From assembly GCA_013334765.1 (NCBI GenBank), contig JAAXWW010000004.1, positions 1 to 42,556 of the forward strand: DNA of 42,556 nt, given 5' to 3'. The notes beneath the pieces are model-generated. The model was given only the letters and a program-made list of their open reading frames with translations, ran no database searches and was not told the origin of the DNA. Both the position numbers and the translations under genes were made by a program. This stretch comes from Candidatus Moraniibacteriota bacterium (lineage in GTDB: Bacteria; Patescibacteriota; Minisyncoccia; Moranbacterales; UBA2206). Below are positions 9,240 to 16,165 of this stretch, piece after piece (the stretch's first letter is position 1; each line of letters starts with the position of its first letter).

Positions 9240-10321
9240 GTATTCTTTTTCTTAAGCGAACATTTGTTTTTCAGATATTCCGCAATAATGAAACTTGCCG
9301 CCAAAAGGAAGAGGACTATGATGAATACTACTCCCTTGCTGCTTGCCCAAAAATCTTCATATAGGAAGAAATCATATCCCGTATGCGCGATAGTCTTCTT
9401 GCAGGCACTGACCAATATCCAATACCCGGAATCGCTATTATCTTGGGCAGACTTGCTTCCTTCATAGGCTTCAAAACTGGATACTGTGGGATAAATCTTC
9501 TTGATACTGAATATATACTGGGAATTTTCCACTCGCTGGCCAGAGGAAGAAACTATTTTTTCGCTTACATCAGGATAATCACTCATAAATAATCCCTGTC
9601 CGTCTTCCCCTGTGGCAAACTCTTTGCTTCTATCCGTATTGGCGATATACATACCTTTGTCATCAATCAAGTAGACAGCCTCATCAGTCTTGGAATAAGC
9701 GCGTATATCATCCAGAAAATAATCCGCGTCAATACTGAGAACCACCGAGCCTTGAAAGGAACCTCCGTCATCGAAAACCGATGCCATATAATGCAACCTC
9801 GTAAGCTGGACGGAGCGATCCGAATCGTAGTTTCGATGCATCCTGGAAATATGCACTTCTCCATCTCCTAATCTGTCAGACATCTCATTGAAATACTCGC
9901 ATTCAGCGCAATGATATGCGCTATCTTCTCCAGGAGATGCTACACAAAATTTTCCCTTGTCAGCACAATCCACAGGAAAATACTTTATATCCGCGTAAGC
10001 TGCGCTCTGTTTGCGATATGTTTCGAAGTCCATAAGGACTTTATCCCGCGTGGCATCACCTGGCTGCGGCGAAGAGACATATTTTTTCAAGCTGGAAAGG
10101 CGGCTTAAAAAAACAACGTCTTGCCCGGGACCGCGGGGAAAGTTATTTATCTCCAGAAAAAGAGGATTCAGACGCTGATCGATCATGAACATATCATCAG
10201 CTCTCTTATGAGCTGCTTCTTTTTTGACATCCATGAATATCTCGGCTCCAACGATAAGTATGATACCTACCATTATCATCTGTAAAATGATAATGCTGTG
10301 TTTTGACAAAATATCTTTCAT
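9236..10321 (-). CDS. Double-Cache-type extracytoplasmic sensor protein without kinase domain
   Basis: A TM helix at about 9-27, an extracytoplasmic domain of about 290 residues and a second TM helix at about 332-352 resemble a dCache sensor. The core shows the usual YLIDDKGMYIANTD strand-turn-strand and the linking segment SVVLSIDADYFLDDIR. The C-terminal tail is 10-15 basic residues, so no histidine kinase, cyclase or MCP domain exists. A four-Cys insertion (CX6CX11CX2C, from DCADKGKFC to CAEC) lies in the membrane-distal part and may bind a metal or form disulfides. Its stop overlaps the start of the following gene. Confidence 0.68.
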   Translation of the reverse strand: MKDILSKHSIIILQMIMVGIILIVGAEIFMDVKKEAAHKRADDMFMIDQRLNPLFLEINNFPRGPGQDVVFLSRLSSLKKYVSSPQPGDATRDKVLMDFETYRKQSAAYADIKYFPVDCADKGKFCVASPGEDSAYHCAECEYFNEMSDRLGDGEVHISRMHRNYDSDRSVQLTRLHYMASVFDDGGSFQGSVVLSIDADYFLDDIRAYSKTDEAVYLIDDKGMYIANTDRSKEFATGEDGQGLFMSDYPDVSEKIVSSSGQRVENSQYIFSIKKIYPTVSSFEAYEGSKSAQDNSDSGYWILVSACKKTIAHTGYDFFLYEDFWASSKGVVFIIVLFLLAASFIIAEYLKNKCSLKKKNT

Positions 10322-10329
10322 TGATTATT

Positions 10330-11079
10330 TCATTTGCCCCTTCGCTTGTTTCTAACCATAATCGCTGCGGACATAAGGAAAGCTATTGATATTCCAATCC
10401 ATATCCATCGGTTTTTCCAGGATGGCACTTTCACGATTTCGAAATCAGCCCTGAATTCATCAACAACGTTTACATTATATGTTGTTGTCAGAACCAAAAC
10501 ATATTTCCCCAATGGCAAATCATGATCGGCATCTTTGAAGTCCTTATTGAAGACGGACTCCGTCTGAACATCGGTATGATTTTCTGACCTATATGCTTCA
10601 TTCCCTGCTTGGTCTACAACTGCGAAAACCATATCCACCGGAGTGAGTTCCGTGCCGAAAGAAGTAAAAATTACTCGAGCGGAAAGATTCTTGATATCGG
10701 TAATTTCAGGATTGCCTATTTCAAGATTTATATCGAAAAGTTTTCTGGGAATAATTGATTCTTTCTTATTTATATTTTGTCCGACGTATTGAGATGCGTC
10801 ATCGCCTTTTGAATTATCATTCTTGCTGCTGCGCTTAGTGCTTCCTCTGCCACCGCTGTCATCCTCACTTACAGCCGGATTAAGCGAAACCTCGCCCGAA
10901 GGGGTGGCTTGGAAAGAATAGCTCTCTGACTGAGCATAGGGCAGAGATATTTCCCCAGTGCCTATCCTCCCCGAATCTATGCTATAAGTCTCGCTCGTCA
11001 TGGAAGCGAAAACATTCATTGGAAAAATTATCACCAATGAAAATATCGCTGAAAACCATGCCTTATACTTTTTTATCAT
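10330..11079 (-). CDS. Signal-peptide and C-terminally anchored beta-domain protein
   Basis: The 249-residue protein has a signal peptide (about 1-25, ending FPMNVFA), a Ser/Gly/Asp-rich linker around 75-105, a beta-rich domain at about 115-215 (FDINLEIGNPEITDIKN is its start) and a TM helix at about 225-240 followed by RNKRRGK. A surface or pseudoperiplasmic location is clear; the function is not. It lies 8 bases upstream of the double-Cache gene, so it belongs to the same operon. Its ATG overlaps (ATGA) the end of the ghost reading frame that follows the LytR_C gene. Confidence 0.6.
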   Translation of the reverse strand: MIKKYKAWFSAIFSLVIIFPMNVFASMTSETYSIDSGRIGTGEISLPYAQSESYSFQATPSGEVSLNPAVSEDDSGGRGSTKRSSKNDNSKGDDASQYVGQNINKKESIIPRKLFDINLEIGNPEITDIKNLSARVIFTSFGTELTPVDMVFAVVDQAGNEAYRSENHTDVQTESVFNKDFKDADHDLPLGKYVLVLTTTYNVNVVDEFRADFEIVKVPSWKNRWIWIGISIAFLMSAAIMVRNKRRGK

Positions 11080-11231
11080 CGATTCTCTTTATTATTACTG
11101 CCTAAAACCGAGGTTCCAACATTCACAATGATGTCTCTATCGGGACCATAGATTATAGCTTTTTGGGCAGACGGATAAACTATAAACTTGTCTCCATTTT
11201 GAGCATCTTTAAAAAATGGTTGATGCGATGA
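11076..11231 (-). pseudogene. Orphan paralogous module after the LytR_C gene stop
   Basis: Directly after the TAA of the LytR_C gene, the same frame stays open for 51 codons without a start codon. It encodes PFFKDAQNGDKFIVYPSAQK, clearly related to the FFKNAENGDKILIYAGAKQ module inside the LytR_C protein itself. It ends in a TGA that overlaps the ATG of the next gene. It is probably the remnant 3' end of a tandem duplicate, or the natural tail of a protein now cut by a nonsense mutation. Stop readthrough is possible but unsupported. Confidence 0.65.
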
Positions 11232-11975
11232 TTAATCTTTTTTTCCTGCAATAATTAGAATATCGGTATTGTCAGGCTTGCCTTCTCCATCCGGAAGGCT
11301 GCCGACTTCTCCTCCGATTGCTTGGGAAATCTTTTTTGCCACTTCCGAATTATTCTGAGTAAGATCAATGACCAACGTTTTGGTATAATCGTTTTTCTGC
11401 GAGTTTCCTTTGCTGACCACATTTATTCCATCAATTGAGGTTAGTTTCTTTTCCATATCATTAGCTAGGCCCGCTATTTTCGTTCCGTTCTGAATCATGA
11501 CCCGAAGCGGTTCTTGCGTATTAACCGCCTCAGAACGACTCTCTTGCGAAGTGGTTCCTTGAGTATTCTGATCCATTATAAGCGGCGCTACCTGGATGAT
11601 CTTGTTCGCTACTGGGCGATAAAGAATCGCCTGTTTGGCCCCGGCATAAATGAGGATCTTGTCGCCATTCTCCGCGTTTTTGAAGAATTCCTGTTCCTTT
11701 AATTTATCCCTATCAGACACAGTCGCAAGCGTAGGGTCTTCTCCTTGCGGCAAATCCATTATCTTCGATAGCTTTTCTGTTATCGCTTTCGTTTCTTCTT
11801 GAGCAATGCTATTGGGATTTTCTTTTATTTTCTTGTATTGTCTGAAATAATATATTGATGTTCCAGCCAAACCGACCAAAATCAAGATCGTTAAAATTCT
11901 TAAAAAGCCTGTTCCTTTCTTATTTTTAGGAACGGACGCGCTTGAGAGCTGTTCTGCGTTTTCTGTCTTTTTCAT
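11232..11975 (-). CDS. Membrane-anchored LytR C-terminal (LytR_C) domain protein
   Basis: The 247-residue protein has a basic cytoplasmic N-terminus, a TM helix at about 25-45, a short module around 90-130 (EQEFFKNAENGDKILIYAGA) and a LytR_C domain at about 150-245 (PLRVMIQNGTKIAGLANDM is its start). LytR_C domains occur at the end of cell-wall ligases of the LytR-CpsA-Psr family and also alone; the catalytic LCP domain is absent here. I infer a cell-wall-associated role. The reading frame continues after the stop into a second copy of its own module. Confidence 0.78.
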   Translation of the reverse strand: MKKTENAEQLSSASVPKNKKGTGFLRILTILILVGLAGTSIYYFRQYKKIKENPNSIAQEETKAITEKLSKIMDLPQGEDPTLATVSDRDKLKEQEFFKNAENGDKILIYAGAKQAILYRPVANKIIQVAPLIMDQNTQGTTSQESRSEAVNTQEPLRVMIQNGTKIAGLANDMEKKLTSIDGINVVSKGNSQKNDYTKTLVIDLTQNNSEVAKKISQAIGGEVGSLPDGEGKPDNTDILIIAGKKD

Positions 11976-11997
11976 AATGCTTTTTTATACCAACTTA

Positions 11998-12288
11998 TTA
12001 ATTATTTGCTGTATCGGCATCAGTTATGACACCGACTGATTCATTATCATCTTCATCGCTATCCAGTTCAGGATTATCCTCGATTGCTTGGGCCTCTCCT
12101 GCTTCTATATTTTCAGGATCTGCAATGGAAGGCGTCTTTGTTTCAGAAGAAGAGGATGATGAAGAAGATGATGAGGAGGATGAGGAATTGGCAGAAGAAG
12201 ATTGGCTTGATGATTCGCCATCGCTCTTTGATGTCCTGACATTTTTTACCATCAATGCATTCCATGTAAAGCTGATATCATCATCCAT
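11998..12288 (-). CDS. Ser-rich acidic low-complexity protein or displaced tail of the NERD gene
   Basis: About 96 residues: a short start (DDDISFTWNALMVKNVRTS), a run of more than 20 Ser, then an acidic Glu/Asp-rich tail. No domain is recognised. The segment ISFTWNALMVKN resembles the strand that follows the catalytic EVK in NERD domains, so this ORF is probably the continuation of the NERD gene after a +1 shift at GGA-TGA. Alone, it would start at the ATG at 12288 (the track start at 12297 is a TTG). The poly-Ser run would be a flexible linker. Confidence 0.45.
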   Translation of the reverse strand: MDDDISFTWNALMVKNVRTSKSDGESSSQSSSANSSSSSSSSSSSSSSETKTPSIADPENIEAGEAQAIEDNPELDSDEDDNESVGVITDADTANN

Positions 12289-12709
12289 TGAATCCAATTA
12301 TTCCCTTATGGCTCTTAACTTCGATTGCGAAGATTCCGGTCGGACCGACGACAACAAAATCGATATTAAAATCTTTTGTCGGGAATTTTACATCTTGAAA
12401 TACAAGATAATTATCTGACAATTTTAGTAATTCGTAATATATCGCACCCTCTCCTTTTCCGCCTTGTTTGTAGTTTTTTCCGTCTCTCTCGTATTTTATC
12501 TTTTCTTTCAGTGCCCAATAAGCTACTGGGAAATAGATAATGCTTAATACTGCAGAAGACAATATCGGAGCCGATTTAAATGCAAAAAGTTGTCCAATAT
12601 AACGATATGCCAAATATGCCAAGATGACCCACATTGTTAGAGCGGCAATATAGTTCATTTTCTGCATGATTATTATGAACCTGCTCCTGCCTCCAAAAAA
12701 TTGAGCCAT
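12281..12709 (-). CDS. TM-NERD domain protein, truncated by apparent frameshift
   Basis: The 142-residue protein has two membrane helices near residues 18-65 and then the start of a NERD (nuclease-related) domain: GGKGEGAIYYELLKL, FNIDFVVVGPTG and IFAIEVKSHKG. The D and E-x-K of the PD-(D/E)XK-like core are present, but the domain ends six residues later at a double TGA, well short of the usual length of about 110. A shifted frame continues plausibly into the next ORF, with which it overlaps by several bases. NERD proteins are thought to act in DNA processing; the membrane anchoring is seen in many NERD proteins. It is the last gene of the defence-like run. Confidence 0.62.
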   Translation of the reverse strand: MAQFFGGRSRFIIIMQKMNYIAALTMWVILAYLAYRYIGQLFAFKSAPILSSAVLSIIYFPVAYWALKEKIKYERDGKNYKQGGKGEGAIYYELLKLSDNYLVFQDVKFPTKDFNIDFVVVGPTGIFAIEVKSHKGIIGFNG

Positions 12710-12722
12710 GATTTTGCAAAAA

Positions 12723-13451
12723 TTACTTTAAATAATATTCAAAAGTATATATCCAATTTTCATCATTTTCTCCTCCTTGTTCTCTTTCTTCGAGTTTCTT
12801 ATTTAAAAACCATCTTAAGTACCCTAGGTCAGTTTTAGCAACATCCGCTACTCTTAATCCTTTATACTTTCCGAAGGGAAATTTTTTCATAAGAATCGGC
12901 TTGGATGATATTTCCAGCATCTCCGCAATAACTAGACTTTCATCTTTAAGCTCTGCCATCATTTTTTGAAATAGACGCTCAAAAATTTTTTCCAAAACAC
13001 GAATATCGCCGAGCGCATTATGAGCAATAACGTTGTCAATTTCAAGATCAAGAAAATATCTCAAGTATTGCAAGTTATATTTGGGGATTACGCCCTCCTT
13101 ATCTAAATGATGCGCAATCTTTAAGGTATCGATTATTTTTTCGACCTCCAGGTTTTCCTTCTGCAACATATTAACATCAAACTGAGCGTTATGAGCAACT
13201 AAAATATTTCCTTCTGATAAGATACCGGATAATTTTTTATACATTTCTGAGCCAATAAATACCTCCTTATCTTCAACCATCTTGTTTGTAATGTGCGAAA
13301 TGGACATCGCCTCAATCTGAATCGGAACAGGCGGCTTAAAGAGAGCTTCAAACTCCTCGCCATTATATTTAAAAGCAACCTGACACAATCTATCCGCAGT
13401 GTCCTTGCCAGTAGTTTCTGCATCTAAAAATATTAGATTTGATTTATTCAT
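12723..13451 (-). CDS. DnaQ-like 3'-5' exonuclease (DEDDh) with C-terminal FPFGKYKG domain
   Basis: The 242-residue protein has an exonuclease fold with ExoI motif LDAETTG (D10, E12), ExoII HNAQFDVNML and ExoIII HNALGDIRVL, which gives the DEDDh set. After residue 185 comes a small domain beginning FPFGKYKGLRVADV, of the type often attached to such exonucleases. It should remove nucleotides from DNA or RNA 3' ends with two metal ions. It is 10 bases downstream of the DUF2779 nuclease gene and in the same direction as the Gabija pair, so it may act in the same defence or repair process. A housekeeping proofreading role is an alternative. Confidence 0.85.
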   Translation of the reverse strand: MNKSNLIFLDAETTGKDTADRLCQVAFKYNGEEFEALFKPPVPIQIEAMSISHITNKMVEDKEVFIGSEMYKKLSGILSEGNILVAHNAQFDVNMLQKENLEVEKIIDTLKIAHHLDKEGVIPKYNLQYLRYFLDLEIDNVIAHNALGDIRVLEKIFERLFQKMMAELKDESLVIAEMLEISSKPILMKKFPFGKYKGLRVADVAKTDLGYLRWFLNKKLEEREQGGENDENWIYTFEYYLK

Positions 13452-13461
13452 ATTTATATTT

Positions 13462-14961
13462 TTAAACAGATTTTAACACCTTCCAAATTTCAACCATAGC
13501 CAGCGTATCGAGATGGCAATAGTCCTTGAGCGCCTGGATTTTCATATTTTTCTCATCCTCAGAATATTCATCCGATACTATACGGTTCCAAGTATCTGAC
13601 GCAGAGCCTCCTTCTTGAATATGCATATTTTTATACGAAAGATGAGGAACGAGGGCTGGCAAAACATATTTTATCGAAGCGCTTCCCTTGAACTCCGGAT
13701 GATCATACATCGTAGTATTGCCAGAAAATGGAATCATCAAATCAATAACTCGATTATTTACGCTCTCCATGAAATCCCTGTAATCAGATAAGCGCTCTCC
13801 AAGTTGTTTGTTGATCCCCTTCTCGAATCTCTGACTCCACACTATAACACTGCCTCTTTCAGGAAGATGTTTTTTCAATGCTTCGGTAAAATATTCATCT
13901 GGGCAATCCTTGCCTGTATAGATAAACTCCTGATGGACTAATTCTCCGTCCAAAGATTCAATCACATGCAGAGAAAATTGAAATGGAATTTGTTGGTAAG
14001 GACTGTACCTGTCATATCTTGGCAAAGCCGAAGGAAAGGTTTCATAATCAAGAAATGCCAGTGGGTATTTCATAGCCCCTAAAAATTCTGAGATACCTTT
14101 TTTATCGATATATTCCTTGCCAGATTTGGCCGTGTCGACCTGCCTTCTTTGATTAGCCGAAAGCTTAAAATAATCTGGCACGTCATGGATACTAAAAATT
14201 CCACTGTCCACCAACTCGGCTAATTTTTTCTTGCTGTTACCGATTCTCGAAATTGCATGCACCGGATATTCTGGTAGATCTGAATTGGAATACCATGAGG
14301 TCGTGCAATGTGAATTTTTTCCTTTCAAGATGCAATCACAGTGTCCGGTCGGTTCGGTTTCGCTAGACAGCACTTCATAAGCCCCTTCCATATTATTCCG
14401 CACATCCTTCAATTTTTCATTTACTTGACTGGTTAAATCTTCTACGAAAAATAACTCTTTCAAATTAATTTCCCCGTGACGAACATATTTTTTATTAAGC
14501 CTAATCAAATTTAAAGTTCCAACTTTAATGTCCAAGTCATCTAAAACATTTTTTTGAAAAGCCATGTCTATTAAATAATCTTCGGTCTTTCTCCCTCCAT
14601 TCTCCTCAGAAACTGTCGATGACTTCACTTCATATAGATCATAGACATTCGTGTCTGAGTTAAAAACAAAAATATCAGCCACTGCAAAATATTTTTCAGT
14701 TGCAAAAACAGGCTGATAAATTACAGGGGTCTTTTCTTCCATAAGCTTTTTCGTGATTTCTGTGTCATCACGAGATTTCACAAGCATGCCGTCTGGGAAA
14801 AGACCGCGCGCAAGCTCGTCGATTTGATTACCAGTATCAACAATATTCAACTCAAAAGAAGAAAGTCCTTTTTTCTTATACACCTCCGGCTTATGAATTT
14901 TCAGCCAAGCATTCTTTGCACAATCAAGACAAATAAGAAAGTTTGTTTTTGATAATTTCAT
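13462..14961 (-). CDS. DUF2779 nuclease: PD-(D/E)XK with Cys cluster plus RNase H-like domain
   Basis: The 499-residue protein begins with CLDCAKNAW (C11, C14) and has YEVKSSTV, the E-x-K core of a PD-(D/E)XK nuclease, near 130. A second Cys group GHCDCILKGKNSHC near 207-219 could complete an iron-sulfur cluster as in Cas4/AddB-type nucleases. The C-terminal part (about 295-499) is the DUF2779 domain with LAFLDYETFP and YCHLDTLAM, the acidic residues of a DnaQ-like fold. The family is uncharacterised. It lies 7 bases after the GajB-like gene, so it is probably translated from the same mRNA. I infer a DNA nuclease with a role in defence or repair. Confidence 0.78.
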   Translation of the reverse strand: MKLSKTNFLICLDCAKNAWLKIHKPEVYKKKGLSSFELNIVDTGNQIDELARGLFPDGMLVKSRDDTEITKKLMEEKTPVIYQPVFATEKYFAVADIFVFNSDTNVYDLYEVKSSTVSEENGGRKTEDYLIDMAFQKNVLDDLDIKVGTLNLIRLNKKYVRHGEINLKELFFVEDLTSQVNEKLKDVRNNMEGAYEVLSSETEPTGHCDCILKGKNSHCTTSWYSNSDLPEYPVHAISRIGNSKKKLAELVDSGIFSIHDVPDYFKLSANQRRQVDTAKSGKEYIDKKGISEFLGAMKYPLAFLDYETFPSALPRYDRYSPYQQIPFQFSLHVIESLDGELVHQEFIYTGKDCPDEYFTEALKKHLPERGSVIVWSQRFEKGINKQLGERLSDYRDFMESVNNRVIDLMIPFSGNTTMYDHPEFKGSASIKYVLPALVPHLSYKNMHIQEGGSASDTWNRIVSDEYSEDEKNMKIQALKDYCHLDTLAMVEIWKVLKSV

Positions 14962-14968
14962 ATAAATT

Positions 14969-16165
14969 TTAATTAGGTGTCCACTTTATTAACCCATCAT
15001 ATTCTTCCTCATTACAATAATCAAAAACTATCCCAACACTATATTTCGCTCTTGTAAGAGCAACATAAAAGCGACAACGACTTAAAGTTGGTAAATTACA
15101 ATTATTGTCTTTTATCCAATCCGTAATCGGTTTAGTCGGATAAATTAACACTCTATCAAACTCTAATCCTTTTGATAACCCAAAATTCCATTCTGGAGGC
15201 ATTGCTTTTTCCCAGCGCAATATTGTTGGTGAATATTTTTTACAATATTCACTTACATCATTTTCTTTTATAAGAAAAATCCCCTCACCATCCACCTTGG
15301 AATTTCTGCATTTTTCACAATCACATGGTTCAGATGGGCTATATTCAGGAAATAGTTTCGATGAATAATTACAAATAAAATCATTATTTCTATGTGATTT
15401 TTTTAGTAATTCGAAATCTATATCACAAAGACCTTCCTTGCATTTGTCTTTTATAAACTCATCAATTTTTCCACACTGATAAGATGGGTTTTTAGTTGTT
15501 GGATGAGTTGAATATGTAACTTGTCTAGGGTCGCCAACCAATAGAATATCCGAATCTGACTTGAACAGTAATTGTAAAATATCCAAATCATACCCCACCA
15601 TATCTTGAATCTCATCAATAAAAATACATTGAAATACCCTTGAGATCCTGTCTATTATTAATCCGATATCATTTCTTTTTTCTTTTGTTTTTTTATTACA
15701 ATTTATTATAAACTTAGAAATTTTATCTGAATACATTTTATAATCATTCGTAAAATAATGTTTTATAAAATCTTCATCTTCCCCCCAATAAATATAGCGA
15801 TCTTTTCCTGTTTTAAAATCCTTTATTTTAATAGGTTCTCCCTTTTGATTATATTTCTTGCCAGACTTGTCGCTTGTTAAATAAAAACCAATTTTCTTTC
15901 CCCATAAATCGTCGCCCATCACGCTCTTATATGGCCTAACACCGTGTTGTAATAAAAAAGAAAACCAAGTTTGAACAGTTACATTTTTTGGAATAAATCC
16001 ACCAGTTTCTTTTATTATTTTATTCTCAATTTGCCTTTTATTAGCTTCAGTAAAAGTAGTTATAAGTATATTTCTATCCTTTCTGCCTAAACTTAAGGCT
16101 TCACTTACTAATGTGGTTGTTTTACCAGATCCGGCAGTTGCTATTATCAATCTGTTTTTATTCAT
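14969..16165 (-). CDS. gajB: UvrD-like superfamily 1 helicase, GajB-like
   Basis: The 398-residue protein has Walker A ATAGSGKTTT (9-18), Walker B CIFIDEIQDM, motif III LLVGDPRQ and a C-terminal SRCRFYVALTRAK, the motifs of UvrD/Rep helicases. It is shorter than typical UvrD and near the size of GajB (about 490). In Gabija, GajB is activated by DNA ends and hydrolyses nucleotides to trigger the nuclease GajA. I chose the ATG at 16165 because it overlaps the GajA stop as ATGAATAA and puts the P-loop at the N-terminus; the track start at 16183 adds six weak residues. A Cys cluster (CDCEKCRNSK) near 290 is not part of the standard motifs. Gene pairing, order and overlap support the Gabija call. 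Confidence 0.78.
   Translation of the reverse strand: MNKNRLIIATAGSGKTTTLVSEALSLGRKDRNILITTFTEANKRQIENKIIKETGGFIPKNVTVQTWFSFLLQHGVRPYKSVMGDDLWGKKIGFYLTSDKSGKKYNQKGEPIKIKDFKTGKDRYIYWGEDEDFIKHYFTNDYKMYSDKISKFIINCNKKTKEKRNDIGLIIDRISRVFQCIFIDEIQDMVGYDLDILQLLFKSDSDILLVGDPRQVTYSTHPTTKNPSYQCGKIDEFIKDKCKEGLCDIDFELLKKSHRNNDFICNYSSKLFPEYSPSEPCDCEKCRNSKVDGEGIFLIKENDVSEYCKKYSPTILRWEKAMPPEWNFGLSKGLEFDRVLIYPTKPITDWIKDNNCNLPTLSRCRFYVALTRAKYSVGIVFDYCNEEEYDGLIKWTPN

Noticed and set aside
11076-11234. Alternative genetic code with TAA as sense codon, suggested by two in-frame TAA codons
   Set aside because: Other genes in the window use TAA as a normal stop at expected lengths, and both cases look like mutations or duplicates.
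12026-12418. Plus-strand ORF rich in Glu and Asp (EEEDDEEDDEEDEE)
   Set aside because: It is the antisense of the poly-Ser and NERD region; TCA/TCT/TCC repeats read as Glu/Asp on the other strand.
13462-14961. Cas4 call for the DUF2779 protein
   Set aside because: It has Cas4-like Cys and E-x-K motifs, but the length, the C-terminal RNase H-like DUF2779 domain and the lack of CRISPR genes speak against Cas4.
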